From an uncultured Alphaproteobacteria bacterium (lineage in GTDB: Bacteria > Pseudomonadota > Alphaproteobacteria > HIMB59 > GCA-002718135), in contig CACNPW010000002.1 in assembly GCA_902622475.1 (NCBI GenBank), forward strand, positions 8,001 through 62,988: a stretch of DNA of 54,988 bases, read 5' to 3'. Below the pieces are notes generated by a model. The model searched no databases, was not told where the DNA came from, and was given only the letters and a program-made list of their open reading frames with translations. This document shows positions 34,098 through 41,992 of this stretch, one piece after another (position 1 is the first letter of the stretch; every line of letters starts with the position of its first letter). Both the position numbers and the translations under genes were made by a program.

Positions 34098-34745
34098 ATG
34101 ATAAAAATATCACCATCAATATTATCAGCGGATATTCTTAAATTAGAAGACGAGGTTAGATCTTTAGATCTAAATGGCGCTGATTATATTCATATAGACA
34201 TCATGGATGGTCACTATGTCCCCAATATTACTTTTGGACCAAATATAGTTAAATCATTAAAAAAAGTTACTTCTAAAATCTTAGATGTACATCTTATGAT
34301 TAGACCAGTTAAACAATATATTAATGAATTTATAGATGCTGGCTCAGATATCATTACCTTTCATCCTGAAGCTGATGATAGCGCGGAAGAAATTATTAAA
34401 ATAATATGTGATGCTAAAATTAAAGCAGGAATTGCTATTCATCCTAAGGTAAATATTTCAGACATTGACCATTTATTTAATGAAGTTCAACAAATAATAG
34501 TAATGACAGTCACACCAGGTTTTGGAGGTCAAAAGTTTATGCACGATCAAGTACAAAAAATTAAAGATTTAGATGAAATTAGAAAAAATAATAATTATAA
34601 TTATGAAATAACTGTTGATGGTGGAGTAAATAATGAAAATGCAAAAATATGTAAGGATAATGGAGCAGATGTGTTAGCAGTAGGATCTTATTTATTATCT
34701 CAAAATCAAGATAATTATAGTGAAATTATAAATTCCCTAAGATAA
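34098..34745 (+). CDS. rpe: Ribulose-phosphate 3-epimerase
   Basis: A 215-residue TIM-barrel enzyme interconverting ribulose-5-phosphate and xylulose-5-phosphate. Landmarks are ISPSILSADILKLEDEV, the metal His and catalytic Asp in YIHIDIMDGHYVPNITFGP, LDVHLMI, MTVTPGFGGQKF and EITVDGGVNNENA, the second catalytic Asp with the phosphate loop. It shares one base with the LysR gene that follows. Confidence 0.96.
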   Translation: MIKISPSILSADILKLEDEVRSLDLNGADYIHIDIMDGHYVPNITFGPNIVKSLKKVTSKILDVHLMIRPVKQYINEFIDAGSDIITFHPEADDSAEEIIKIICDAKIKAGIAIHPKVNISDIDHLFNEVQQIIVMTVTPGFGGQKFMHDQVQKIKDLDEIRKNNNYNYEITVDGGVNNENAKICKDNGADVLAVGSYLLSQNQDNYSEIINSLR

Positions 34746-35632
34746 TGGACTGGGATAAATTAAAATCATTTTACGAAATTGCAATCTTAAGAAGTATTTC
34801 TAAAGCAAGTGCAAAACTTAATATAAGTCAATCTGCACTTAGCAGACAAATACAAGATCTTGAATACGACTTAAAGACACCTTTATTTATAAGACATCAA
34901 AAAGGTGTAAGGTTAACGGAGCAAGGTGAAAATTTATTTAATACTGTTAATCAAATTAATTTTTCTATTTCTAATTTTGAAAAAAAATTATTAGATAAAA
35001 AAACTAAGCCAGTTGGAAAAATAACAGTAAGTACTACAGTTGGTTTTGGCTCAACATGGTTGACACCAAGAATAAATAAATTTGTTAATCAGTACCCCGA
35101 GATTGATGTGAGTCTTGTAATGAGTGACGAAGAAGTTGATCTAGCAGCAAGAGTTGCTGATGTAGCAGTTAGAGTAAAAAAACCAACACAAGCAAATTTA
35201 ATTTTTAAAAAATTTGTTAACTTCCATAACCACATTTATGGTTCTTCAGATTATTTACAGAAAAGTGGCATACCAAGAAATGTGAATGATTTAGATAAAC
35301 ATGATTTAATCTGCTTTGGAGCAGGCTTACCTTCTCCTATCTCAAATATTGACTGGATATTAAAAATTGGGAAAGAAGGTATAAAAAGAAGACCTAAATT
35401 TAGAGTAAACAGTATTTATGCAATGTCGCTTGCTGTCGAAAAGGGTGGTGGTCTAGCATCTTTACCTGATTATATGGTTTCAGATAAACCTCAACTTGTT
35501 CGCGTTCTACCCAACTTAGAAGGGCCATCTTATCAAACATATTTTGTTTATTCTGAGTCCTTTAAAAATGATAGAAGACTCGAAGTTTTTAGGGATTTTT
35601 TATTTAATGAAGCTAAAGATTGGCATTATTAG
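34745..35632 (+). CDS. LysR-family transcriptional regulator
   Basis: A 295-residue regulator: winged helix-turn-helix at residues 1-60 (MDWDKLKSFYEIAILRSISKASAKLNISQSALSRQIQDLE), then a periplasmic-binding-like effector domain (from ~90). The MDWDKL start with PLFIRHQKGVRLTEQGE is a conserved alphaproteobacterial LysR subgroup; the effector is not known. It overlaps rpe by one base. A promoter-like sequence follows immediately after its stop, before the 27-residue protein, so it may regulate rpe or the SbmA-like genes; no T-N11-A operator was clearly recognised. Confidence 0.9.
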   Translation: MDWDKLKSFYEIAILRSISKASAKLNISQSALSRQIQDLEYDLKTPLFIRHQKGVRLTEQGENLFNTVNQINFSISNFEKKLLDKKTKPVGKITVSTTVGFGSTWLTPRINKFVNQYPEIDVSLVMSDEEVDLAARVADVAVRVKKPTQANLIFKKFVNFHNHIYGSSDYLQKSGIPRNVNDLDKHDLICFGAGLPSPISNIDWILKIGKEGIKRRPKFRVNSIYAMSLAVEKGGGLASLPDYMVSDKPQLVRVLPNLEGPSYQTYFVYSESFKNDRRLEVFRDFLFNEAKDWHY

Positions 35633-35635
35633 TCT

Positions 35636-35663
35636 TTGACTTAATTTTTTATTTTTGTATACC
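35636..35663 (+). promoter_or_regulatory. Putative sigma70 promoter for the 27-residue protein and SbmA-like gene
   Basis: TTGACT (35636-35641) and TATACC (35658-35663) are separated by 16 bases. The -35 is near-perfect and the -10 fair. Transcription would start at about 35670, only a few bases before the ATG at 35675, so the message would be almost leaderless. Confidence 0.45.
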
Positions 35664-35674
35664 TTATCCATATT

Positions 35675-35758
35675 ATGGGATATCCAAAAAAACATAGAGG
35701 CCGACGTAAAAGAGGTTCTAAGTATAGAAGAAACAAAAAGCGTCAAAAGAAGAAATAA
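35675..35758 (+). CDS. 27-residue very basic protein
   Basis: ATG GGA TAT CCA begins an uninterrupted 27-codon frame ending in TAA at 35756-35758. The product has 9 Lys, 7 Arg and 1 His, with a PKKHRGRRKRG block, a KYRRNKKR block and a KKK end, and no acidic residue. It sits alone in the 177 bases between lysR and the SbmA-like gene, behind a promoter-like sequence. The spacing KKHR-9 residues-RR resembles, from memory, the small ribosomal proteins bS22 and the AURKAIP1/COX24 tail, so a tiny ribosome-associated protein is the most natural reading. A cationic peptide linked to the SbmA transporter is the alternative. Neither is proven. Confidence 0.6.
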   Translation: MGYPKKHRGRRKRGSKYRRNKKRQKKK

Positions 35759-35809
35759 TTAACATTTTCAGCTTCTTTTTTAAATAATATTTCAATCTAT
35801 ATATATTAA

Positions 35810-36811
35810 ATGTTTAAATTTTTCACTGAACCAAAATGGTACGTCTGGGCTTATGTAGGCTCTGTAGTCATTCTTACTTCAATATGGGTTCAAGTTCAGA
35901 TTGATGTACAGATCAATGAATGGTTTGGTGAATTTTATGATATGATTCAAAAAGCACTTGGAACACCAAATGCAATAACTATGCAAGAATATATGGGAGC
36001 TCTTTTCAGTTTTGCTCAACTTGCTGCTATTTCAATTGCATTAGGTCTAGCTATCTCTTTCCTTACTTCGCATTTTTTATTTAGATGGAGAACTGCGATG
36101 GTAGAGTGGTATCATAGTGTTTACGATCAAGCGAGAACAATTGAAGGTGCAAGTCAAAGAGTTCAGGAAGATACCATTAAGTTTAGTAGAATTATGGAAG
36201 GCCTTGGAACAAGTTTAATTGAATCTGTTTTAGTACTTGTAGAGTTCTTTCCTCTCTTAATGACTCTTTCAGTTGGTATACCAATCTTGTGGTTTGGTGA
36301 CTGGCAGTATGGTTTAGTATCTGGAGCATTTATTTGGGCAGTAGGTGGCACTATTTTAATGATTGTGCTAGCTTGGTTACTGAGACTGGTTGGGATTGAA
36401 TATGATCTTCAAAAAAAAGAGGCAGCTTATAGAAAAATTCTGGTTATTGCTGAAGATGATGGAAGCATTCGACCAAAATCATTAGAAGAACTTTTTCAAG
36501 GCGTTAGAGAAATTCACTTTAAAAGTTATCTTTATTATCTTTATTTTAGTATCGGTAGACTTGCTTATTTACAAGCAAATGTACTTGCGGCTTACATATT
36601 CTTAGCACCAGCAATTGTTGCAGGTGTAATGACTCTTGGTGTAATGCAACAAATTATAAGAGCTTTCGGAAGAGTAGAAGGTTCACTACAATATTTATTC
36701 AGAGCATGGCCTACAATTATTGAATTAGCTAGTGTTTATAAAAGATTAAGAGAATTTGAGAATAAAATAGAAAAAAACATTCAGGATGAAAAAACTGATA
36801 TAATACGTTAG
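35810..36811 (+). CDS. sbmA: SbmA/BacA-like peptide transporter
   Basis: A 333-residue inner-membrane protein with about six helices in the ABC-exporter-like SbmA/BacA fold and no ATPase domain. Family signatures are QVQIDVQINEWFGEFYDMIQKAL, FRWRTAMVEWYHSVY, EGASQRVQEDTIKFSRIMEGLG and SYLYYLYFSIGRLAYLQANVLAAY. Known members import proline-rich and other cationic peptides and some antibiotics by proton coupling, and influence lipid A fatty acids in rhizobia. It is shorter than E. coli SbmA (about 406 residues). The stop overlaps the GTG of fxsA by one base (TAGTG). Confidence 0.9.
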   Translation: MFKFFTEPKWYVWAYVGSVVILTSIWVQVQIDVQINEWFGEFYDMIQKALGTPNAITMQEYMGALFSFAQLAAISIALGLAISFLTSHFLFRWRTAMVEWYHSVYDQARTIEGASQRVQEDTIKFSRIMEGLGTSLIESVLVLVEFFPLLMTLSVGIPILWFGDWQYGLVSGAFIWAVGGTILMIVLAWLLRLVGIEYDLQKKEAAYRKILVIAEDDGSIRPKSLEELFQGVREIHFKSYLYYLYFSIGRLAYLQANVLAAYIFLAPAIVAGVMTLGVMQQIIRAFGRVEGSLQYLFRAWPTIIELASVYKRLREFENKIEKNIQDEKTDIIR

Positions 36812-37170
36812 TGATCTTTCTAGCGTTTATTATTATTCCTATAATAGAAATAAGTATTTTTATAACAATTGGTTCAAATATTGGAATTTTAAATACTATC
36901 GCAATCATACTAACTACTGCTTTAGTTGGGATATTTCTTGTTCGAAGACAAGGAATAAAATTATTATTTGATGCACAACAAAATTTATCACAAGGTGTAA
37001 TGCCCACTGAAGAGATAAAAGGTGGCATTTTTCTACTAGTATCAGGTTTGTTGTTAATTACTCCTGGATTTTTTACTGATTGTATTGGTTTTGTTATATT
37101 TCTTAAACCTATTCAAAATTTAATTTCAAATAAAGCTAAAAAATATTTTAATTCAAGAATTAGATATTAG
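36811..37170 (+). CDS. fxsA: FxsA-family membrane protein
   Basis: A 119-residue protein with a GTG start. Helices 1 and 2 (FLAFIIIPIIEISIFITIG, NTIAIILTTALVGIFLV) are followed by RRQGIKLLFDAQQNLSQGVMPTEEIKGG and a third helix LLVSGLLLITPGFFTDCIGFVIFL. The R-x-G and LITPGFFTD motifs identify FxsA, an inner-membrane protein known in E. coli for suppressing phage F exclusion; its basic role is unclear. It is coupled to the SbmA-like gene and overlaps the end of the opposite aldolase gene by 18 bases. Confidence 0.9.
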   Translation: MIFLAFIIIPIIEISIFITIGSNIGILNTIAIILTTALVGIFLVRRQGIKLLFDAQQNLSQGVMPTEEIKGGIFLLVSGLLLITPGFFTDCIGFVIFLKPIQNLISNKAKKYFNSRIRY

Positions 37171-38082
37171 CGGATCTATCTTGTTTACTAATTCTTTTAG
37201 TAGCAAAACAGTTTTGTGATTTTTGGGATCTTCAATTTTTTTTAAAGGCGGTAGTACATTATTCCACTCAGGTATATTATCTTCTATAGAAAAAAAAGCT
37301 TTCATTAAACTTATTAACTCTACTGAGGTAACGGTTTTTCTAATTTTAATTTGAAGATCTTGTAATTCATTAAAATTTTTTAAATTGTTTTCGTTTTTTA
37401 AATTTTTTAAAATATAACACAATAATTTACCAGATACATTTGTACCTGCGGTTATAGCGCCAGCTCCTCCCCTTTTAACTACATTTAAGGCAATAGAATC
37501 ATCTCCGCAAAAAACAGCAAAGTCATTAAAGTATTTAATTAATCTTAACATATTATCATAATTTCCACTTGAGTCTTTCAACCCAACTACATTTTTTGGA
37601 TATAGTTTTAGCAATGTTTCAATTATTTTAAAATTAATTGGGACATAAGTATTTTGAGGAATATGATAAAGTAAGTATTGGAAATTTCTGTTTTCAACAC
37701 TTTCAATAATATTTCTATAATAATTTATAACACCTTCATCTGTTACATTTTTATAAAAGAATGGAGGCAAAAGCAAAACTGCTCTTACATTCATTTTTGA
37801 AGCATGCTTAGTCATTGCAATAGCATCATTTAAAGAAGATGATCCAGTACCTGGAATCAAAACTTTTGGATTAATTTTATTGTCTATTAAAAACTCTATA
37901 TTACTTATTTTTTCAGTAAGACTGAATGAATTTGCTTCACCTGTCGTTCCAAAAATTGCAAGCCCATCGTGTCCTTGTCTCATAAGATGCTGACAGTGAC
38001 GCAAATAAAGATCCTGATTAATTGTAAGATCTGATTTAACTGGAGTTAAAGCTGCACTAAAAACTCCACTTATTTTAAGCAT
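37153..38082 (-). CDS. Dihydrodipicolinate synthase-family aldolase
   Basis: A 309-residue (beta/alpha)8 class I aldolase of the DapA/NanA/KdgD superfamily. The Schiff-base lysine is K169 in VVGLKDSSGNY, the tyrosine is Y139 in YLLYHIPQNT, and the G-T-T-G-E carboxylate loop is at 45-49 (IFGTTGEANSFS). The residue pattern after GTTGE differs from true DapA (GTTGESPTL), and the neighbours are not lysine genes, so a 2-keto-3-deoxy-sugar or related aldolase is more likely. It is the last gene of the leftward gpsA-deoC cluster, overlapping uppP by 8 bases. Confidence 0.85.
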   Translation of the reverse strand: MLKISGVFSAALTPVKSDLTINQDLYLRHCQHLMRQGHDGLAIFGTTGEANSFSLTEKISNIEFLIDNKINPKVLIPGTGSSSLNDAIAMTKHASKMNVRAVLLLPPFFYKNVTDEGVINYYRNIIESVENRNFQYLLYHIPQNTYVPINFKIIETLLKLYPKNVVGLKDSSGNYDNMLRLIKYFNDFAVFCGDDSIALNVVKRGGAGAITAGTNVSGKLLCYILKNLKNENNLKNFNELQDLQIKIRKTVTSVELISLMKAFFSIEDNIPEWNNVLPPLKKIEDPKNHKTVLLLKELVNKIDPLISNS

Positions 38083-38860
38083 AAAAGTATAATAATATAA
38101 ATCCTAAAATAACTCTATATATAATAAATATATTAAACGTGTATCTTTTTATTATTTTCATCATGATGTTAATTGATAATACCGCAGTAATATATGCAAC
38201 AATTGCTGCAAATAATGATTGATATAAATTTATATTTATCTCAGTACTAATCATTAAATCAAAACTACTTAAAACTAGAGATGCTAAAATAATAGGTATG
38301 GATAAAAGCATAGAAAATATTGCTGCAGATGATCTATCAAAGCCTAGGAAGCGAGCTCCAGTAATTGTAACACCTGCTCTACTTGCCCCAGGTATAAAAG
38401 CTAAAACTTGAAACACACCTATGATAAAGGCCTGCAAATAACTCATATTCTTCCATGAAGATATTTTCATTTTAAAATGATCTGCTACAAATAATAGAGC
38501 AGCAAAAACAACACTTGTGACTGCAACAACTTTGATATCTCGAAAATATAATTGAACAAAATCAAAAATAAAAAATCCCACTATAACTGCAGGTATTGTT
38601 GCAATAATAATTTTAATTAAATTATCATTTTGAGTAAGCTGGAAAGAAAAAAAACTCTTAATTAATGATGTTATATGAGATCTTAAATAAATTATAACTG
38701 CTAATAATGTTCCAACATGAACAGCAACATCAGTAAACAGACCTTGATCTTGCCAACTGGTTAATTGTGATACAAGAACTAAATGCCCAGAAGAACTAAT
38801 TGGCAAAAATTCAGTAAATCCTTGGACAATGCCAATAATAAAATATTGAAGCTCAAACAT
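38075..38860 (-). CDS. uppP: Undecaprenyl-diphosphatase UppP
   Basis: A 261-residue polytopic membrane protein recycling the undecaprenyl carrier for wall and polysaccharide synthesis. Motif 1 is QGFTEFLPISSSGHLVL (residues 13-29) and motif 2 is PGASRAGVTITGARFLGF with the essential Arg. About eight hydrophobic segments follow the family pattern. It is older-named BacA but unrelated to the SbmA/BacA-like gene at 35810. It overlaps sbcB by one base and the aldolase gene by 8. Confidence 0.95.
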   Translation of the reverse strand: MFELQYFIIGIVQGFTEFLPISSSGHLVLVSQLTSWQDQGLFTDVAVHVGTLLAVIIYLRSHITSLIKSFFSFQLTQNDNLIKIIIATIPAVIVGFFIFDFVQLYFRDIKVVAVTSVVFAALLFVADHFKMKISSWKNMSYLQAFIIGVFQVLAFIPGASRAGVTITGARFLGFDRSSAAIFSMLLSIPIILASLVLSSFDLMISTEININLYQSLFAAIVAYITAVLSINIMMKIIKRYTFNIFIIYRVILGFILLYFYA

Positions 38861-40371
38861 TAACCAAAAATTATTTTGCTCAGTTCTTTACCACTTGGAA
38901 GAGGTTCAGCATTTTTGTTAGAAAAATATTTCTCCATAAAATTTAAATAAACATTGTAATCTTTTAAAATTTGCATTTTTTGAGCTTTATTTTCATCATC
39001 GCTCTCTTCCATTTTAACTAATTCCGTATCAGTTTGAGACATTGCTTCTGGTATCGTTGTAAAAGGTCTTTCTTGATTAATAACTAATCTTTCATGTAAC
39101 TCACGGTGAACCATTTTAAAATCTTCTTTTAATAGGGTTTTTGGACTTTCATCAAATATAAGTCTTTTTAAAATAAAGTTTGCTCTTGGCTCTTTAATTG
39201 AAAGAGCAATTTTATATTTTTCATTCCAATCATTTTGTTCGTGAAATTTAGCTATTTCTGTTGATTGTTTAAAATCAAGAAAGGCATTTGCTGCACTTTC
39301 TGGAAATACATTATCTTGGGATTTTTCATCTTCTTTTTCAATACGCCTATCTATTTCCATAAGTTTAAACTTGTCTGCTAAATCTTTATTTTTAAAAACT
39401 ATTTTTGCTCTTTCATTTAGAATATCTGAATCAATCTCATCGTAAGGCTCGTAATTAGAAGCAATCTTACCTGGTAGAATAATAGGATGCTGATTAGTAA
39501 TAACGTATCTATTTTTTCTTTTGATCAGTTTTTTAAATTCTTCAGAATTAGCATCTAGTAATGGTGTCGGATCATGAGCTAAATCAATTGTATGAAACCA
39601 ACCATTGTATTGAGATTCGCATACCATCGATAAAGCTTGGAGTTTAATTCTTCCTCCAAAACTTGTCATAAAACAAAAACCTTTATTTTTATTTATATAT
39701 GCAATGGCATCCTCTTTACTCATCGTCATTTGAAGTTGATTCCAATTAGTTGTGTCTGCTTCGTTAATATATTTTGTAAGGGCAATTGATGTCTTAACAT
39801 CTGAAAACGCATCGTGAGCGAATTCGACAGGCAAGTTATTCATCTCTGCAATTTTTTCTAATTTAAAACTAGGATTACCTCTCTCTGTTAAAGGTGTTTT
39901 TATACTTGATGGGTTAATGGCATATAAACCTCTCGCTAAATTTAATGTATCACCCCTACTCTTTCTAGTTACATAAGGATAAAACATATGACTAAACAAA
40001 TTGTATTCGAGAACTGATTCATCAAACTCTATTATGTTGTGTCCTATAAAAGTAGAACTTGGATCATCTTTTTTCCATTCATCAAAAGTTTCATTAATTT
40101 TTTTCATTAATTCATAAGATGATTGAGGGGCATCAAGTGCCTCTCTCATACCTTTAAGTGTTGTTATTAATGCACCAGGTTGAGAAATCACTGATGTTCG
40201 AGGTCTGCAGAACTCATTCATATTTTGATTTGTTTGATTAAACTTAGAGTCAGTAACTATTGCAGCAATTTGCATTATCTGCTCCCATTTTGGAGTAGTG
40301 CCAAAAGCAGTTGGATATTCTTTCTTACCTCTTCCGGATGTTTCTAAATCGTAAAATATATATTTTGACAC
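38860..40371 (-). CDS. sbcB: Exonuclease I
   Basis: A 503-residue 3'-5' single-strand DNA exonuclease of the DEDDh class. D8 and E10 (FYDLET), the FIGHNIIEFDESVL block with D117, and H186/D191 (FAHDAFSDV) make the active site. An SH3-like and C-terminal helical region follow, as in SbcB. It degrades ssDNA to mononucleotides and acts in recombination and mismatch repair. It is unusually placed in a transcription unit with ribokinase, deoC and an aldehyde dehydrogenase, and overlaps uppP by one base. Confidence 0.93.
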   Translation of the reverse strand: MSKYIFYDLETSGRGKKEYPTAFGTTPKWEQIMQIAAIVTDSKFNQTNQNMNEFCRPRTSVISQPGALITTLKGMREALDAPQSSYELMKKINETFDEWKKDDPSSTFIGHNIIEFDESVLEYNLFSHMFYPYVTRKSRGDTLNLARGLYAINPSSIKTPLTERGNPSFKLEKIAEMNNLPVEFAHDAFSDVKTSIALTKYINEADTTNWNQLQMTMSKEDAIAYINKNKGFCFMTSFGGRIKLQALSMVCESQYNGWFHTIDLAHDPTPLLDANSEEFKKLIKRKNRYVITNQHPIILPGKIASNYEPYDEIDSDILNERAKIVFKNKDLADKFKLMEIDRRIEKEDEKSQDNVFPESAANAFLDFKQSTEIAKFHEQNDWNEKYKIALSIKEPRANFILKRLIFDESPKTLLKEDFKMVHRELHERLVINQERPFTTIPEAMSQTDTELVKMEESDDENKAQKMQILKDYNVYLNFMEKYFSNKNAEPLPSGKELSKIIFG

Positions 40372-40403
40372 TGATAAATAACCTTATTGGTATTTATAGA
40401 CTA

Positions 40404-40583
40404 TTAATTATCTCTTTTGGACCAATAAAAATGATAGAAAAGAGTAGCTACGATAGCAACAAAAAGAGATATAAAGGCTACGTAAATTATAGTAGCAATA
40501 GCCCAATAAGCTACAGCAATTAAAAGACCAATAGCTGTAATTCCAGCCCAAAAATAGATCAGTCTTTCTAAAAATAATTGCAT
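40404..40583 (-). CDS. Small membrane protein, 59 residues
   Basis: The ATG at 40583 starts MQLFLERLIYFWAGITAIGLLIAVAYWA, then AIATIIYVAFISLFVAIVATLFYHFYWSKRDN: two membrane helices with a short basic end. An ATG six codons earlier (40601) would crowd rbsK, so it is less likely. It lies between rbsK (21 bases) and sbcB (32 bases) on the same strand, in a series of closely spaced genes. I do not recognise a family. An opposite-strand open frame over the same bases looks like a shadow. Confidence 0.55.
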   Translation of the reverse strand: MQLFLERLIYFWAGITAIGLLIAVAYWAIATIIYVAFISLFVAIVATLFYHFYWSKRDN

Positions 40584-40604
40584 AATGAATCTATTATACA
40601 ATAA

Positions 40605-41519
40605 TTATAGAAGTTTATCAATTTCCTCTCGAGAAGGCATAGAATTTGCTGTACCAATTTTCGTCGTTGATAGGCCTGCTGTGGCACTAGCAAATTTTAG
40701 AGCATCTTTAATATTTTGACCCTCAGTAAGTGCTGCAGCAAAACCAGCATTAAAAGCATCGCCGGCACCAGTGGTATCCACTACTGGATTTGAAAGATTA
40801 GCTATAGGTAAAGAGAATTTTTTTTCACTATTAGCAAAGAAAGCTCCCTTTTCTCCAAGAGTAATAACGACATTTTTAATACCTTTTTCTAATAATTGTG
40901 TAGCAGCTTTCTCAGCATCCTCGTGTGTTTCAACATTATGATCCACATAAAAACTTGCTTCCGTTTCATTTGGTGTAAAATAATCAATCATAGAAAATAA
41001 AGATTCATCTATTTCAGCAGCTGGAGCAGGATTTAAAATTGTTTTTACATTTAAACTATGTGCTTTTTTTAATGCATAGGTAACAACATCCTTTGGTGCC
41101 TCTAGTTGTGTAAGAAATATACTTGAATTTTTAATTGCCTCTTCTGCTTTATCTATATCTTCAATAGTAATTGCACCTGCTGCACCTGGAAAAACATTAA
41201 TAGCATTAGCTCCTGTTCCTTGATTAACAAGTATGCCAGCTGCACCGGTTGAATGATCTTTTGAAATAATTACATTACTATAATCAACACCAGAATTTTT
41301 ATAAATCTCTGTTGCCATAGAGCCAAATTGATCATCACCAATCTTTGAAATAAAAAAAGTTTTTGCACCTGCCTTAGCCGCAGCTACAGCTTGGTTTGAT
41401 CCTTTTCCACCAGGACCAATAACAAAATTTTTACCAAGAATAGTTTCACCCTCTGCTGGAATTTTTTCTCCAAAAAAAACGAGATCAGCAACAAAAATAC
41501 CAAGAATACTAATCGACAT
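40605..41519 (-). CDS. rbsK: Ribokinase (PfkB family)
   Basis: A 304-residue sugar kinase. The substrate region GPGGKGSNQAVAAAKAG (36-51) is the ribokinase signature. The ATP/anion-hole motif is DTTGAGDAFNAGF at 248-260 with the catalytic base D254. It phosphorylates ribose, or possibly 2-deoxyribose, at O5. The deoC and aldehyde dehydrogenase neighbours make deoxyribose a real possibility. It starts 2 bases after the fucU-like gene. Confidence 0.93.
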   Translation of the reverse strand: MSISILGIFVADLVFFGEKIPAEGETILGKNFVIGPGGKGSNQAVAAAKAGAKTFFISKIGDDQFGSMATEIYKNSGVDYSNVIISKDHSTGAAGILVNQGTGANAINVFPGAAGAITIEDIDKAEEAIKNSSIFLTQLEAPKDVVTYALKKAHSLNVKTILNPAPAAEIDESLFSMIDYFTPNETEASFYVDHNVETHEDAEKAATQLLEKGIKNVVITLGEKGAFFANSEKKFSLPIANLSNPVVDTTGAGDAFNAGFAAALTEGQNIKDALKFASATAGLSTTKIGTANSMPSREEIDKLL

Positions 41520-41521
41520 AA

Positions 41522-41980
41522 TTATTTATCGATTATCCAAACAGTTCCATCTGGTTTAATAACACCTTTTGTTAAAATAAAATTACAGTAAGGTCGTCTT
41601 TCACTTGTAGTAATATATGCATAGGTTGATCTTGATTGCTTATAAAATTCTTGTCTTTCGTATGAACCAATTTTCCAATGATCTCCTGATACTTCCTTAA
41701 TTGCATCAATTACTTCTTCGTTCGCATCATTAATTTCATCTGGTTGATTATCAACTTCCATACGGTGAACAGCTGAGTCTACGAAACTATCCAATGGAAA
41801 AACAGATAAAACAGCTCTCATGACAGTTGTCATATCAAGTCCATCTAATCGGTGAACTCTATTGTGGTTCGAATGAGCGGGATAATTAATATCGGATATA
41901 ACGAGTCTATCACCATGACCCATTTCACGTAATGTTTTTAATATATCAGGACTTAAAATAGGATCGACGTTAATTAACAT
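41522..41980 (-). CDS. fucU: RbsD/FucU-family sugar mutarotase
   Basis: A 152-residue protein: MLINVDPILSPDILKTLREMGHGDRLVISDINYPAHSN has the conserved catalytic His (H22) and Asp of the FucU/RbsD fold, and the end STYAYITTSERRPYCNFILTKGV carries the Tyr and Asn typical of FucU. These enzymes speed interconversion of sugar anomers or pyranose and furanose forms, giving kinases the form they need. Next to rbsK it probably presents ribose, deoxyribose or fucose; the sequence is nearer FucU than RbsD. Confidence 0.88.
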   Translation of the reverse strand: MLINVDPILSPDILKTLREMGHGDRLVISDINYPAHSNHNRVHRLDGLDMTTVMRAVLSVFPLDSFVDSAVHRMEVDNQPDEINDANEEVIDAIKEVSGDHWKIGSYERQEFYKQSRSTYAYITTSERRPYCNFILTKGVIKPDGTVWIIDK

Positions 41981-41992
41981 ATTCTTAGTATA

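Noticed and set aside
40311-40523. 70-residue frame on the plus strand near sbcB
   Set aside because: It overlaps the start of sbcB and the more plausible two-helix protein on the other strand.
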